NCBI GenBank assembly: GCA_934569045.1
Contig: CAKTJX010000004.1
Location: 36,509-100,508, forward strand
DNA: 64,000 bases
Source: an uncultured Oscillospiraceae bacterium
GTDB lineage: Bacteria; Bacillota; Clostridia; Oscillospirales; Oscillospiraceae
Reading direction: 5' to 3'
A model generated the notes under the pieces. The model searched no databases, was not told the origin of the DNA, and saw only the letters and a program-made list of their open reading frames with translations. Positions 33,928-41,258 of this stretch are shown one piece after another (the stretch's first letter is position 1; every line of letters begins with the position of its first letter). The position numbers were made by a program, and so were the translations under genes.

Positions 33928-34565
33928 ATGAAAAGAAATGGTCGCCGTTTTCGGCGTGTTTTGCGCCTTGTGCTCTGTGCGGCGATGTTATTGCCGCTGT
34001 TTGGCTGCGGGAAAGAGGAGACTGTGGAGCCGTCCTCCGAATCGGCAGTTGCAGAGGCAGCGCAGACGGAGATTGATCCCGTGGAGGCGGCACTTGCCGC
34101 GGCCCGGGCGGATGTGGAGCAGAGGCAGTATGATTCTGCCGCGGAAATTCTGGAGCAGGCAATGGAGTACAGCGCCGACTCGCGGCTCCCGGATTTGCTG
34201 GAACAGGTGGAGGAGCAGGCCACCGTTCCCCTGGATGTGGCAGTCAGCCAGAATGCAACAACGGCTATGTGCGTCTGCGTCTGGACTATACGTCTCCGGC
34301 CCACTGTGAGGCCTATTTGATGAATACCAACCGCTCCTATGATGTCAATTGCAGCAGCGGCAGCGCGGACGGGCCCCAGTCCGCTGTGGTGGATGTCCCC
34401 CCGGACGCACCCCTGCAAAGCGGAACCTTGGGATTCCGGTGCAACTGGCTGCGGATGATGACTGAGGGGCTGCTGTATGTGGATATCGATGTTTCGCCCT
34501 TCTTCGGCGGCGACAACCAGCGGACCGCAGCCATTGTGCCGCGGGAAATCGTGCCCTCCGACTGA
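33928..34565 (+). pseudogene. Lipoprotein gene interrupted by a frameshift
   Basis: The first frame (33928-34320) begins MKRNGRRFRRVLRLVLCAAM and has a lipobox LLPLFGCGKEE (Cys at about residue 28), followed by an acidic helical stretch (EAALAAARADVEQRQYDSAA). Near 34251-34257 the frame is lost; it ends in CVCVWTIRLRPTVRPI. A second frame (34257-34565) continues with NNGYVRLRLDYTSP, then MNTNRSYDVN and DGPQSAVVDVPPDAPL to a stop, with good coding character. A one-base change would join them into a protein of about 211 residues. I cannot tell a real frameshift from a sequencing error. Function is unknown; an extracytoplasmic lipoprotein is likely. AAGGAGG precedes the ATG. Confidence 0.7.
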
Positions 34566-34577
34566 AAATGGCAGGCC

Positions 34578-34601
34578 GGCATGGGGCCAATGCCCCATGC
34601 T
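34578..34601 (-). terminator. Hairpin at the spoVAC 3' end
   Basis: GCATGGGGCCAATGCCCCATGC can fold into a 7-8 bp stem that overlaps the stop codon on the minus strand. The U-run is poor, so terminator function is uncertain. Confidence 0.4.
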
Positions 34602-35034
34602 ACAGTGTCGCGAAATAGTAGATCAGCCCATAGACCACCGATGCGCTGAGTCCGTACACAATCACCGGGCCCGCAATGGTGAACATCTTGGCTCCTACCC
34701 CCAGGATAAAGCCCTCGGTTTTGAATTCCACCGCCGGGGCAGCGATGGCGTTGGCAAAGCCGGTGATGGGCACCAGCGTGCCGGCCCCCGCCGCCTTGGC
34801 AATGTCGTCATACAGGCTCAGCCCCGTCAGCAGGGCGGACAGGGCAACCAGTGTCATAGAGGCCGCGGTTCCCGCGTCCTGCTTGGGCAGGCCCACCACG
34901 CCGTAGAGCGCCATCAGCCCCTGCCCGATGGTGCAGATGATCCCGCCAATTACAAAGGCGAAGAGACAGTCCTTGCCCATAGGCGATTTGGGGCTCAGCT
35001 CCGAAACGAGATTTGCATACTGCTTTTGTGTCAT
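34600..35034 (-). CDS. spoVAC: SpoVAC-like stage V sporulation protein
   Basis: The 144-residue membrane protein matches SpoVAC, part of the SpoVA channel that moves Ca-dipicolinic acid across the inner spore membrane. Family features are ANLVSELSPKSPMGKDCLFA at the start, then VIGGIICTIGQGL, LSALLTGLSLYDDIAKAAGA followed by GTLVPITGFANAIAAPAVEF, and FILGVGAKMFTIAGPVIVYG. The start at 35034 has GGAGGG 6 nt upstream. No spoVAD or spoVAE is adjacent, unusual for a SpoVA gene, so it may be an extra copy. Expression in the forespore would be expected; no sigma-G promoter could be confirmed. Confidence 0.88.
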   Translation of the reverse strand: MTQKQYANLVSELSPKSPMGKDCLFAFVIGGIICTIGQGLMALYGVVGLPKQDAGTAASMTLVALSALLTGLSLYDDIAKAAGAGTLVPITGFANAIAAPAVEFKTEGFILGVGAKMFTIAGPVIVYGLSASVVYGLIYYFATL

Positions 35035-35081
35035 ACAGATCCCTCCTGAAAGCAGTATGCCCGGATTTTTAAAGAATAGCA

Positions 35082-35120
35082 GAAACCGGGATGCCGCCGG
35101 AAGCAGCATCCCGGTTTGAA
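35082..35120. terminator. Hairpin between spoVAC and the S9 peptidase
   Basis: AAACCGGGATGC / GCATCCCGGTTT (12 bp) lies between the two divergent genes. It is not at the 3' end of any visible gene, so its role is unclear; it may insulate the two promoters. Confidence 0.45.
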
Positions 35121-35165
35121 TATCGCGAACAAAAATGAAAAACTGTCCTCTTTATCATTTTCGTA

Positions 35166-35194
35166 TGGACAATTTCTGTTTCTCCGTGTATGAT
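35166..35194 (+). promoter_or_regulatory. Promoter of the S9 peptidase gene
   Basis: TGGACA (35166-35171), a 17-nt spacer and TATGAT (35189-35194). Confidence 0.65.
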
Positions 35195-35240
35195 GAAAAG
35201 AAGAAAAACCCAATTTAAAAACGGAAGAGGAGCATTTTCC

Positions 35241-37244
35241 ATGGAGCAGTTAAAGCTAAAGGATTTTCTGGACTATCAATATTTGTCGGCTATTCGCTAT
35301 TCCCCGGAGGGAACCCAGGCGGCTTTCGTCTGCGCAAAGGCCGACACGGAGGAAAACGGATATCAGCGCAGGCTATGGCTCTATGGAAGGGACCAAAAGC
35401 TTCACCAGCTGACGGACATGGGGAAAGAGGGCAGCTTTCTCTGGGAGGATGATACGCACCTTCTGATTCCGGCTGTCCGCACCGCTGCGGAGAAAAAGCG
35501 TGCCGAGTCCGGGGATCAGTTTACTTCCTATTACCGGCTGGATACCGAGGGCCCGGGAGAGGCGCTTCATGCGTTCACCGTACCCTTTGCGGTGCGCGGG
35601 ATGAAAAAGCTGGAGGGAACTCTCTGGGCGGTTCTTGGAATCATTGACGAGGATACGCCGGACTATTATAAAATGACGGAAGAGGAACGGGCGGCGGTTT
35701 CCAAGAAGAAAAAGGAGGAGGCCGATTACGAGGTCTTTGATGAGACCCCCTTCTGGGTAAACGGCGGGGGTGTTACCAACGGGCAGAGAACCGCGCTGTT
35801 TCTTTTGAACACGGCCTCCGAAGAGGTCACACGCGTCAGCGAGCCCACTCTGGATATGCTGGATTTTGAGCCGTTCCACGGAAAGCTCTATCTTCTGGGC
35901 GGAAAGGGGCCCGTTGGCCTGGAAAACCGGATTTCTCTTTACGCGTGGGACTATCCCGCGCCAGGCGCGGAGCTTTCGCTTCTTCAGACCTACGAGCCCT
36001 TTTACGGGCAGGGACTCACGGCGGTGGGAGATTCTCTTCTCCTGTTTGGCACAGAGGGGCACCGCTTTGGCTTGAATGAAAACTGCTGGATATACAGGGT
36101 TGAAGAGGGCACAGGAGAGATCACGCCGATTCGGAAAGAAGAGTACAGTTGCTATTCCAGCGTCGGAAGCGACTGCCGCCTGGGCGGCGGGGCCCAGGCC
36201 ATGGCGGCGGGGGATACCCTTTACCACCTGACAACCCGTGAGGGAAATTCGCACCTCTATGCGCTCTCCACGGACGGAACGGACCGCCCTGTGATTGAAA
36301 AGGACGGAAGCATTGACTGCATCGCGGTTTCCGATCATCACAAGAAGGCCCTCTTTGTCGCCATGCTTGACGCAAAGCTTCAGGAGCTCTATGAGGCCGA
36401 TCTGGAAACCGGTGAGGTGCGCCAGCTGAGCCACTTTAACGACAAGGTACTGGAAGGAAAGTATGTGGCGGAGGCGCTGTCCCTTTCGATCATGAGCGAG
36501 GGGCTTCCCATTGGCGGCTGGGTGCTGCTGCCGAAGGATTATGATCCCCAGAAGCGCTATCCCGCGGTATTGGATATTCACGGCGGGCCCAAAACCGTCT
36601 ATGGCCCGGTTTTCTACCACGAGATGCAGGTCTGGGCCAACATGGGCTATTTCGTCTTTTTCTGCAACCCGAAGGGGAGCAACGGACGGGATAACGCCTT
36701 TGCGGATATCCGCGGCCACTACGGCGAGACCGACTATCAGAACCTGATGGACTTTACCGATGCGGTTCTGGAAAAATATCCCCAGATCGATCCCAAACGT
36801 GTCTGTGTCACCGGCGGAAGCTACGGCGGCTTTATGACCAACTGGATCATCGGACATACGGGCCGCTTTGTCTGCGCCGCTTCCCAGCGCTCCATTGCCA
36901 ACTGGCTGAGCTTTTACGGGGTTTCGGATATCGGTGTCCCCTTCGGAACCGATCAGTGCGGAGCTGACCCCTTTGCTTCCCCTGAAAAGATGTGGGACCA
37001 TTCTCCCATGAAGTATGCGGACAAGGTTACAACGCCGACCCTCTTTATTCACTCGGACGAGGATTACCGCTGCCCGCTGTGTGAGGGAATCCAGATGTAT
37101 ACCAGCATCGCTTCCCGAGGGGTTCCGGCAAGACTGTGCCTGTTCCACGGCGAAAATCATGAGCTCTCCCGCTCCGGAAAGCCCCTCCACCGTGTCCGCA
37201 GACTGGAGGAGATCACCGCCTGGTTTGAAAAGTATGTAAGATAA
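35241..37244 (+). CDS. S9 family prolyl oligopeptidase-type peptidase
   Basis: The 667-residue cytosolic protein has an N-terminal beta-propeller (about residues 1-410) and a C-terminal alpha/beta hydrolase domain. Triad candidates are Ser in GGSYGGFMTNWI, Asp in HSDEDYRCP and His in HGENHELSRSG. This is the acylaminoacyl/dipeptidyl peptidase arrangement; it would trim short peptides. The ATG at 35241 follows GAAGAGGAG by 8 nt; the longer frame starting at 35190 overlaps the -10 box. Codon use differs from neighbours (more CTT, TTT, GGA and ATT), which could mean later acquisition. Confidence 0.9.
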   Translation: MEQLKLKDFLDYQYLSAIRYSPEGTQAAFVCAKADTEENGYQRRLWLYGRDQKLHQLTDMGKEGSFLWEDDTHLLIPAVRTAAEKKRAESGDQFTSYYRLDTEGPGEALHAFTVPFAVRGMKKLEGTLWAVLGIIDEDTPDYYKMTEEERAAVSKKKKEEADYEVFDETPFWVNGGGVTNGQRTALFLLNTASEEVTRVSEPTLDMLDFEPFHGKLYLLGGKGPVGLENRISLYAWDYPAPGAELSLLQTYEPFYGQGLTAVGDSLLLFGTEGHRFGLNENCWIYRVEEGTGEITPIRKEEYSCYSSVGSDCRLGGGAQAMAAGDTLYHLTTREGNSHLYALSTDGTDRPVIEKDGSIDCIAVSDHHKKALFVAMLDAKLQELYEADLETGEVRQLSHFNDKVLEGKYVAEALSLSIMSEGLPIGGWVLLPKDYDPQKRYPAVLDIHGGPKTVYGPVFYHEMQVWANMGYFVFFCNPKGSNGRDNAFADIRGHYGETDYQNLMDFTDAVLEKYPQIDPKRVCVTGGSYGGFMTNWIIGHTGRFVCAASQRSIANWLSFYGVSDIGVPFGTDQCGADPFASPEKMWDHSPMKYADKVTTPTLFIHSDEDYRCPLCEGIQMYTSIASRGVPARLCLFHGENHELSRSGKPLHRVRRLEEITAWFEKYVR

Positions 37245-37275
37245 TTGCAGAGCAAAAACCGAATCAGCAAAAAGA

Positions 37276-37312
37276 CCCCGGCTCCCAAAAGGAGCCGGGG
37301 AAAACTTTTTTA
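37276..37312. terminator. Bidirectional terminator between S9 peptidase and nagB
   Basis: CCCCGGCTCC / GGAGCCGGGG (10 bp) is followed by AAAACTTTTTT on the plus strand and by TCTTTTTG on the minus strand, and lies between two convergent genes. Confidence 0.9.
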
Positions 37313-37320
37313 TAGAGGGC

Positions 37321-38058
37321 TTATAGCAGATCCTTCACCAGGGACAGAGCAGCCTCGTCAGCTACCAGGGTGAAGTCGGGGTGCAGCTGCAGGATGGAGC
37401 CGGGAGCCTGGGGCTTGATGGGGCCGAAGAAGCAGTCCTTCACAGCCTGGGCCTTGGCAGCGCCGTTGACCACCAGCAGAACCCGCTTTGCCTTCATGAT
37501 GCCGCCGATGCCCATGGTGTAGGCGTACTTGGGCACATCGTCACGGGTGGCGAAGAAACGGGCGTTGGCATCGATGGTGGCCTTGGTCAACTGAACCTTG
37601 TTGGTGTTCTTGACAAAGGCATCGCTGGGCTCATTGAAGCCGATGTGGCCGTTGGGTCCCAGACCCAGCAGTTGCAGGTCAGCGCCGCCGAAGCTGTCGA
37701 TGACGGCATCGTACCGGGCGCACTCGGCCTCCGCATCGGGGTTCATGCCGTTGGGGATGTTGCAGTTGGCCTGGTCGATGTTCACATGGTCGAACAGGTT
37801 GGAACGCATGAAGTAGGCGTAGCTCTGGTCGTGGTCCTTGGTCAGGCCCACATACTCGTCCAGGTTCACAGTGTGGACTTTGGAGAAGTCCAGATCGCCG
37901 CTTTCGTACTTGGCAATCAGCTGCTTGTAGGTTCCTACAGGGCTGCTGCCGGTGGCCAGGCCCAGAACGCAGTTAGGCTTCAGCTGGATCTGAGCGGCAA
38001 TGATATTGGCGGCCTTACGGCTGACATCTTCGTAATCTTTGGCAACAATCAGTCTCAT
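37321..38058 (-). CDS. nagB: Glucosamine-6-phosphate deaminase
   Basis: NagB converts glucosamine-6-phosphate to fructose-6-phosphate and ammonia in amino-sugar catabolism. The 245-residue length fits. Motifs are GLATGSSPVGTYKQLI, VNLDEYVGLTKDHDQSYAYF (catalytic Asp), LLGLGPNGHIGFNEP (general base region) and a Lys-rich NTNKVQLTKATIDANARFF. AAGGGAA precedes the ATG. It appears monocistronic, with no nagA nearby. Confidence 0.95.
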   Translation of the reverse strand: MRLIVAKDYEDVSRKAANIIAAQIQLKPNCVLGLATGSSPVGTYKQLIAKYESGDLDFSKVHTVNLDEYVGLTKDHDQSYAYFMRSNLFDHVNIDQANCNIPNGMNPDAEAECARYDAVIDSFGGADLQLLGLGPNGHIGFNEPSDAFVKNTNKVQLTKATIDANARFFATRDDVPKYAYTMGIGGIMKAKRVLLVVNGAAKAQAVKDCFFGPIKPQAPGSILQLHPDFTLVADEAALSLVKDLL

Positions 38059-38120
38059 AAGTATTCCCTTTCTGATACATATATTTTGAAAATGGAATCG
38101 GGCGAACCCCTTATGGCCTC

Positions 38121-38149
38121 ATTATACCATCTTTTCCCGGCTATGTATA
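38121..38149 (-). promoter_or_regulatory. Promoter of nagB
   Basis: On the minus strand TATACA (38149-38144), a 17-nt spacer and TATAAT (38126-38121) preceded by TG, an extended -10. Confidence 0.65.
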
Positions 38150-38240
38150 CCCCATTCCCACTTTTTTATTTATCAATTTCTTTCCTGCTGGCCTCATTTT
38201 TTAGAAGAATTCTGATACTTTTTTTGTTGCCAGATGCTGG

Positions 38241-38246
38241 TATAAT
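38241..38246 (+). promoter_or_regulatory. Extended -10 promoter of the ECF S-component gene
   Basis: TGGTATAAT (TATAAT at 38241-38246) lies 31 nt before the ATG. The -35 region is weak. Confidence 0.55.
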
Positions 38247-38276
38247 AGCACCATTCAATTCCGGGAGGGAAATAGA

Positions 38277-38855
38277 ATGGAAAAGAAATCTACAGTATCC
38301 ACAAGAAAAATCGTTTTTACCGCCCTGATGGCCGCGTTGGTCGTGGTGGGCTCCGCGCTGCGTGTCCAGCTCCCCATTTCCGTGGGCGGCACCACTGCGT
38401 TCCACCTGGGCAATATCTTCTGTGCCCTGTCCGGCCTGCTGCTGGGCCCCTGGCTGGGCGCGGCTGCCGCGGGTGTTGGCTCGTTCCTGTTTGACATTAT
38501 GAGCAACTACATCGGTGAGTGCTGGATCACCTTCCTGACCAAGGGCGCTTACGGCCTGGTTGCGGGCCTGATCGCCTGGAAGGGTGCCAAGGAATGCGGC
38601 TATGTCAAGGCGCTGCTGTCCACCACCGCCGGAGCCGTCACCTACGCCGTGCTGTATCTGGTAAAGAGCTACTTCTGGAACGGACTTCTCAAGCAGGGCC
38701 TGACCCCGGATGCCGCCATGGTCGGTGTGGTTGCCAAGATCCCCGCCACCGTGTTCAACGCCGCGGTTGCCATCATCTTTGCCCCCATCCTGTTCCTGGC
38801 CATCCGCAAGGCGCTGGAAAAGAACCATCTGTCGCTGGAAGACCGGGAGAAATGA
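38277..38855 (+). CDS. ECF transporter S component, substrate unknown
   Basis: The 192-residue membrane protein has about six helices and the S-component start TVSTRKIVFTALMAALVVVG with the AxxxA helix that docks on the energising module. LPISVGGTTAFHLGNIFCAL and LLGPWLGAAAAGVGSFLFDI are typical of S components for vitamins or similar ligands. The substrate is not readable. It needs a shared EcfA/EcfT module encoded elsewhere. GGGAGG lies upstream of the ATG. Its TGA stop is also the first three bases of the repeat array that follows. Confidence 0.82.
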   Translation: MEKKSTVSTRKIVFTALMAALVVVGSALRVQLPISVGGTTAFHLGNIFCALSGLLLGPWLGAAAAGVGSFLFDIMSNYIGECWITFLTKGAYGLVAGLIAWKGAKECGYVKALLSTTAGAVTYAVLYLVKSYFWNGLLKQGLTPDAAMVGVVAKIPATVFNAAVAIIFAPILFLAIRKALEKNHLSLEDREK

Positions 38856-38959
38856 AATCCAGCCGATGGCTGGATGAAATCTGCTGGATAGCAGATTTCA
38901 TCCAATCCAGAATTGGGTGAAATCGCCTGCCCTGGGCGGTTATGGTGTCCCTTCGGGAC
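38853..38959 (+). repeat. TGAAATC hairpin array, copy 3 (overlaps a stop codon)
   Basis: The first TGAAATC (38853-38859) contains the TGA stop of the ECF S-component gene. Stems in order are CAGCC/GGCTG, CTGCT/AGCAG, CCAAT/ATTGG, CGCC/GGCG, then GGTGTCCC-ttc-GGGAC. Confidence 0.9.
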
Positions 38960-38969
38960 GAATGAAAGA

Positions 38970-39013
38970 TAAGAGGATGTGCTGCAAGGTGAACTACAGC
39001 GCATCCTCTTTTA
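38970..39013. terminator. Terminator shared by two converging arrays
   Basis: AAGAGGATG..GCTG pairs with CAGC..CATCCTCTT and is followed by TTATT on the plus strand and by ATCTTTC on the minus strand. It lies between copies 3 and 4, between convergent genes. Confidence 0.8.
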
Positions 39014-39017
39014 TTCT

Positions 39018-39114
39018 TCCCGAAGGGACACATTTTCCACCCCGAAGGGGTGATTTCGTCCGGGAATAGACCGGATTTCACCGGGGCAGCCACTCCCAAA
39101 GCGGCTGCCCCGAT
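39018..39114 (-). repeat. TGAAATC hairpin array, copy 4 (reverse)
   Basis: On the minus strand it starts 3 nt after the glgA stop with a GGGGCAGCC/GGCTGCCCC stem. GTGAAATC with CCGG/CCGG and GAAATC with ACCCC/GGGGT follow, then TGTGTCCC-ttc-GGGA. It is shorter than the other copies. Confidence 0.85.
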
Positions 39115-39116
39115 CT

Positions 39117-41039
39117 TTATCCTCGATCAAAAGTCAGCTCTAAGTACAGATTCCGGTACTGCCACGCGGAATTCTCCCAGGATACGTTCTTGTCCATATC
39201 CCGCTGAACCATTTCATCCCAGCAGTAGCGGTTGGTGAAGTAGAAGGTCTTCGCCCGGTTGATGGCATCCAGCAGCAGGCCCGCGTCATAGCGGTCAAAG
39301 GTGAAGCCGTTGCCATCGTGGGTAAATTCGTTGTGGGGCTGCACCGTGTCCTTCAGGCCGCCGGTCTCCCGGACGATGGGGATGGTGCCGTAGTGCATGC
39401 CAATGAGCTGGGTCAGGCCGCAGGGCTCAAACTGGGAGGGCACCAGCAGGGCATCCGCCCCGGCATAGATCCGGTGGGCCCGGCCCTCGTCATACATAAT
39501 GTTGGCGCAGACGTTGCCCCGGTAGGCGTTTTCGTAGTACCGGAAGGAATCCTCATACAGCCGGTCCCCGGTGCCGAGAACCACCACCTGGGTGTGCTCG
39601 TCCATAATCTGGGGTAGAATGGCGTTTACCAGATCCAAGCCCTTCTGATTGGTCAGCCGGGAGATCAGACCGATGACGAACTTGTGGTCATCCTGCCACA
39701 AGCCCAGCTCCTCCTGCAATGCCCGCTTGTTTTCCTTCTTCCGGGGCAGGACATTGGTTATGTCGTAATTGGTGTGGAGCATGGGGTCCGTCCAGGGGTT
39801 CCAGATGTCGTAATCAATGCCGTTGACGATGCCCCGGAGCTTGCCGGAGTGGTAGCGCAGGTGGGCGTCCAGCTTTTCACCGTAGGCCGGGGTCTGAATC
39901 TCCCAGGCGTAGGTGCTGCTGACGGTGGTGATGCTGTTGCAGTAGGTCAGACCGCCCTTCATCATATTGGCATCCTCATAGCCCTGCTTCAGCGCGTCCT
40001 TGTTGAAAACGTAATCCGGCAGACCGGACCAGTAGCGGATGGTGGGGATGTTGTAAATGCCCTGGAACCGGAGATTATGGATGGTGAATACGGTCTTGGC
40101 CCGGTTCAGAGGCGTGGTTTCAAACAGCGTCCGTAGATATACCGGCACCAATGCCGCCTGCCAGTCGTGACAGTGGATGATATCCGGAATCCAGTCCATG
40201 TAGTTCAGCGCCGCCAGGGCCGCCTTGGAGAAGAAGCAGAATTTGGGAATGTCCCCGATGATGCTGGTATAGGGGCTGCCGCCGCTGAAGAACTCCTGAT
40301 TGTCAATGAAGTCGTAAACAACGCCGTCCCAGACGTATTCCATGATGCCCACATAGAAGCTCCGTCCGTCGCTGCACAGGGGCATATAGAATTCCCCGCG
40401 GTAGACCATCTTGCACTGGTACTCCCAGGGGATGCAGGCGTACCGGGGAAGGAGCACCTTTACATCGCAGTTCATCCGGGACAGGGCCTTGGGCAGGGCG
40501 TACATCACGTCTGCCAGACCGCCGGTCTTGACAAAGGGGTAGCACTCGGAGCCGATGAAGGCGATGCTTCTTCTGGGGCCGGGCTGGGGGGCGTAATAGG
40601 GTTCCTGGTAATCAGACATAGGTGCTTCCTCCTGAACGGGTGCGTCCTGTGCTATTGCGGGCGTTTTCGGGGCGGGCTCGGCGGCGGGGGCGGCTTCCGT
40701 GGGTGCCTCCGGGATGGACGCGGCAGGTATTTCCGCCGCAGCTTCCGCCGCGGGCTCCGGGATGCTGGCAGCGATCACGTCCTCAGAAGGCACGGGGGCT
40801 GCCGGGGCTTTCCGGCGGCTCTTCTTGGGGGCCTCCTGGGCCGTTTCGGCGGCAGGGGCGGCTTTCTTTGTCTCCTTGTCCTCCGGGGCGGTCACCGGGG
40901 AAGCCTGCTTTTTGGTGGTTCGCTTTTTCGCGGGAGCCGCGGAAGCCTCCGTTTTATGGGTTGATCTCTTTTTGACGGGTTTCTCCGCAGCGCTTGCCGT
41001 GGCCGCTTCCTTGGAAGGGGCCTCTTTTGTATTCGGCAT
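39117..41039 (-). CDS. glgA: Glycogen synthase with long N-terminal Ala/Pro/Lys extension
   Basis: GlgA extends alpha-1,4-glucan from ADP-glucose. The GT5 core starts near residue 150 (SIAFIGSECYPFVKTGGLAD with the KTGGL ADP-binding motif) and includes IIHCHDWQAALVPVYLR, TIHNLRFQGIYN, ISRLTNQKGLDLV and PSQFEPCGLTQLIGMHYG. The preceding 140 residues are low complexity: lysine- and alanine-rich, then Ala/Pro/Glu-rich. They are not found in ordinary GlgA (about 480 residues). Both the first ATG (41039) and an internal ATG (40619, MSDYQEPYY) are preceded by AGGAGG, so short and long forms may be made. No other glg gene is adjacent. Confidence 0.92.
   Translation of the reverse strand: MPNTKEAPSKEAATASAAEKPVKKRSTHKTEASAAPAKKRTTKKQASPVTAPEDKETKKAAPAAETAQEAPKKSRRKAPAAPVPSEDVIAASIPEPAAEAAAEIPAASIPEAPTEAAPAAEPAPKTPAIAQDAPVQEEAPMSDYQEPYYAPQPGPRRSIAFIGSECYPFVKTGGLADVMYALPKALSRMNCDVKVLLPRYACIPWEYQCKMVYRGEFYMPLCSDGRSFYVGIMEYVWDGVVYDFIDNQEFFSGGSPYTSIIGDIPKFCFFSKAALAALNYMDWIPDIIHCHDWQAALVPVYLRTLFETTPLNRAKTVFTIHNLRFQGIYNIPTIRYWSGLPDYVFNKDALKQGYEDANMMKGGLTYCNSITTVSSTYAWEIQTPAYGEKLDAHLRYHSGKLRGIVNGIDYDIWNPWTDPMLHTNYDITNVLPRKKENKRALQEELGLWQDDHKFVIGLISRLTNQKGLDLVNAILPQIMDEHTQVVVLGTGDRLYEDSFRYYENAYRGNVCANIMYDEGRAHRIYAGADALLVPSQFEPCGLTQLIGMHYGTIPIVRETGGLKDTVQPHNEFTHDGNGFTFDRYDAGLLLDAINRAKTFYFTNRYCWDEMVQRDMDKNVSWENSAWQYRNLYLELTFDRG
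40619..40636 (-). promoter_or_regulatory. Internal Shine-Dalgarno and start inside glgA
   Basis: On the minus strand AGGAGGAAGCACCTATG ends at the internal Met codon (141st codon). The SD is perfect with normal spacing, and the product would be a full-size GT5 core of 500 residues. Confidence 0.6.
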
Positions 41040-41134
41040 GGGATCTTACCTCCTAAAAGAAAAATAAACAGAATCAACAAAATGGAAGGGGTCGAAACGG
41101 ATCAGAAATGGGAAATCCTACAAACCCTGCTATC

Positions 41135-41163
41135 AGTATAATACATCTTGCCGGGAAAAGCAA
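41135..41163 (-). promoter_or_regulatory. Promoter of glgA
   Basis: On the minus strand TTGCTT (41163-41158), a 17-nt spacer and TATACT (41140-41135). Confidence 0.7.
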
Positions 41164-41195
41164 TCGGAATAATTTCAGAACTTTCCAAGAACATA

Positions 41196-41225
41196 TTTAC
41201 AGACGGCGGTGAAATGTGGTATGAT
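41196..41225 (+). promoter_or_regulatory. Promoter of the exonuclease gene
   Basis: TTTACA (41196-41201), an 18-nt spacer and TATGAT (41220-41225), 33 nt before the ATG. Confidence 0.65.
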
Positions 41226-41258
41226 AACAAAAAAGATGGAATGTAAGAGGTTTGCCCC

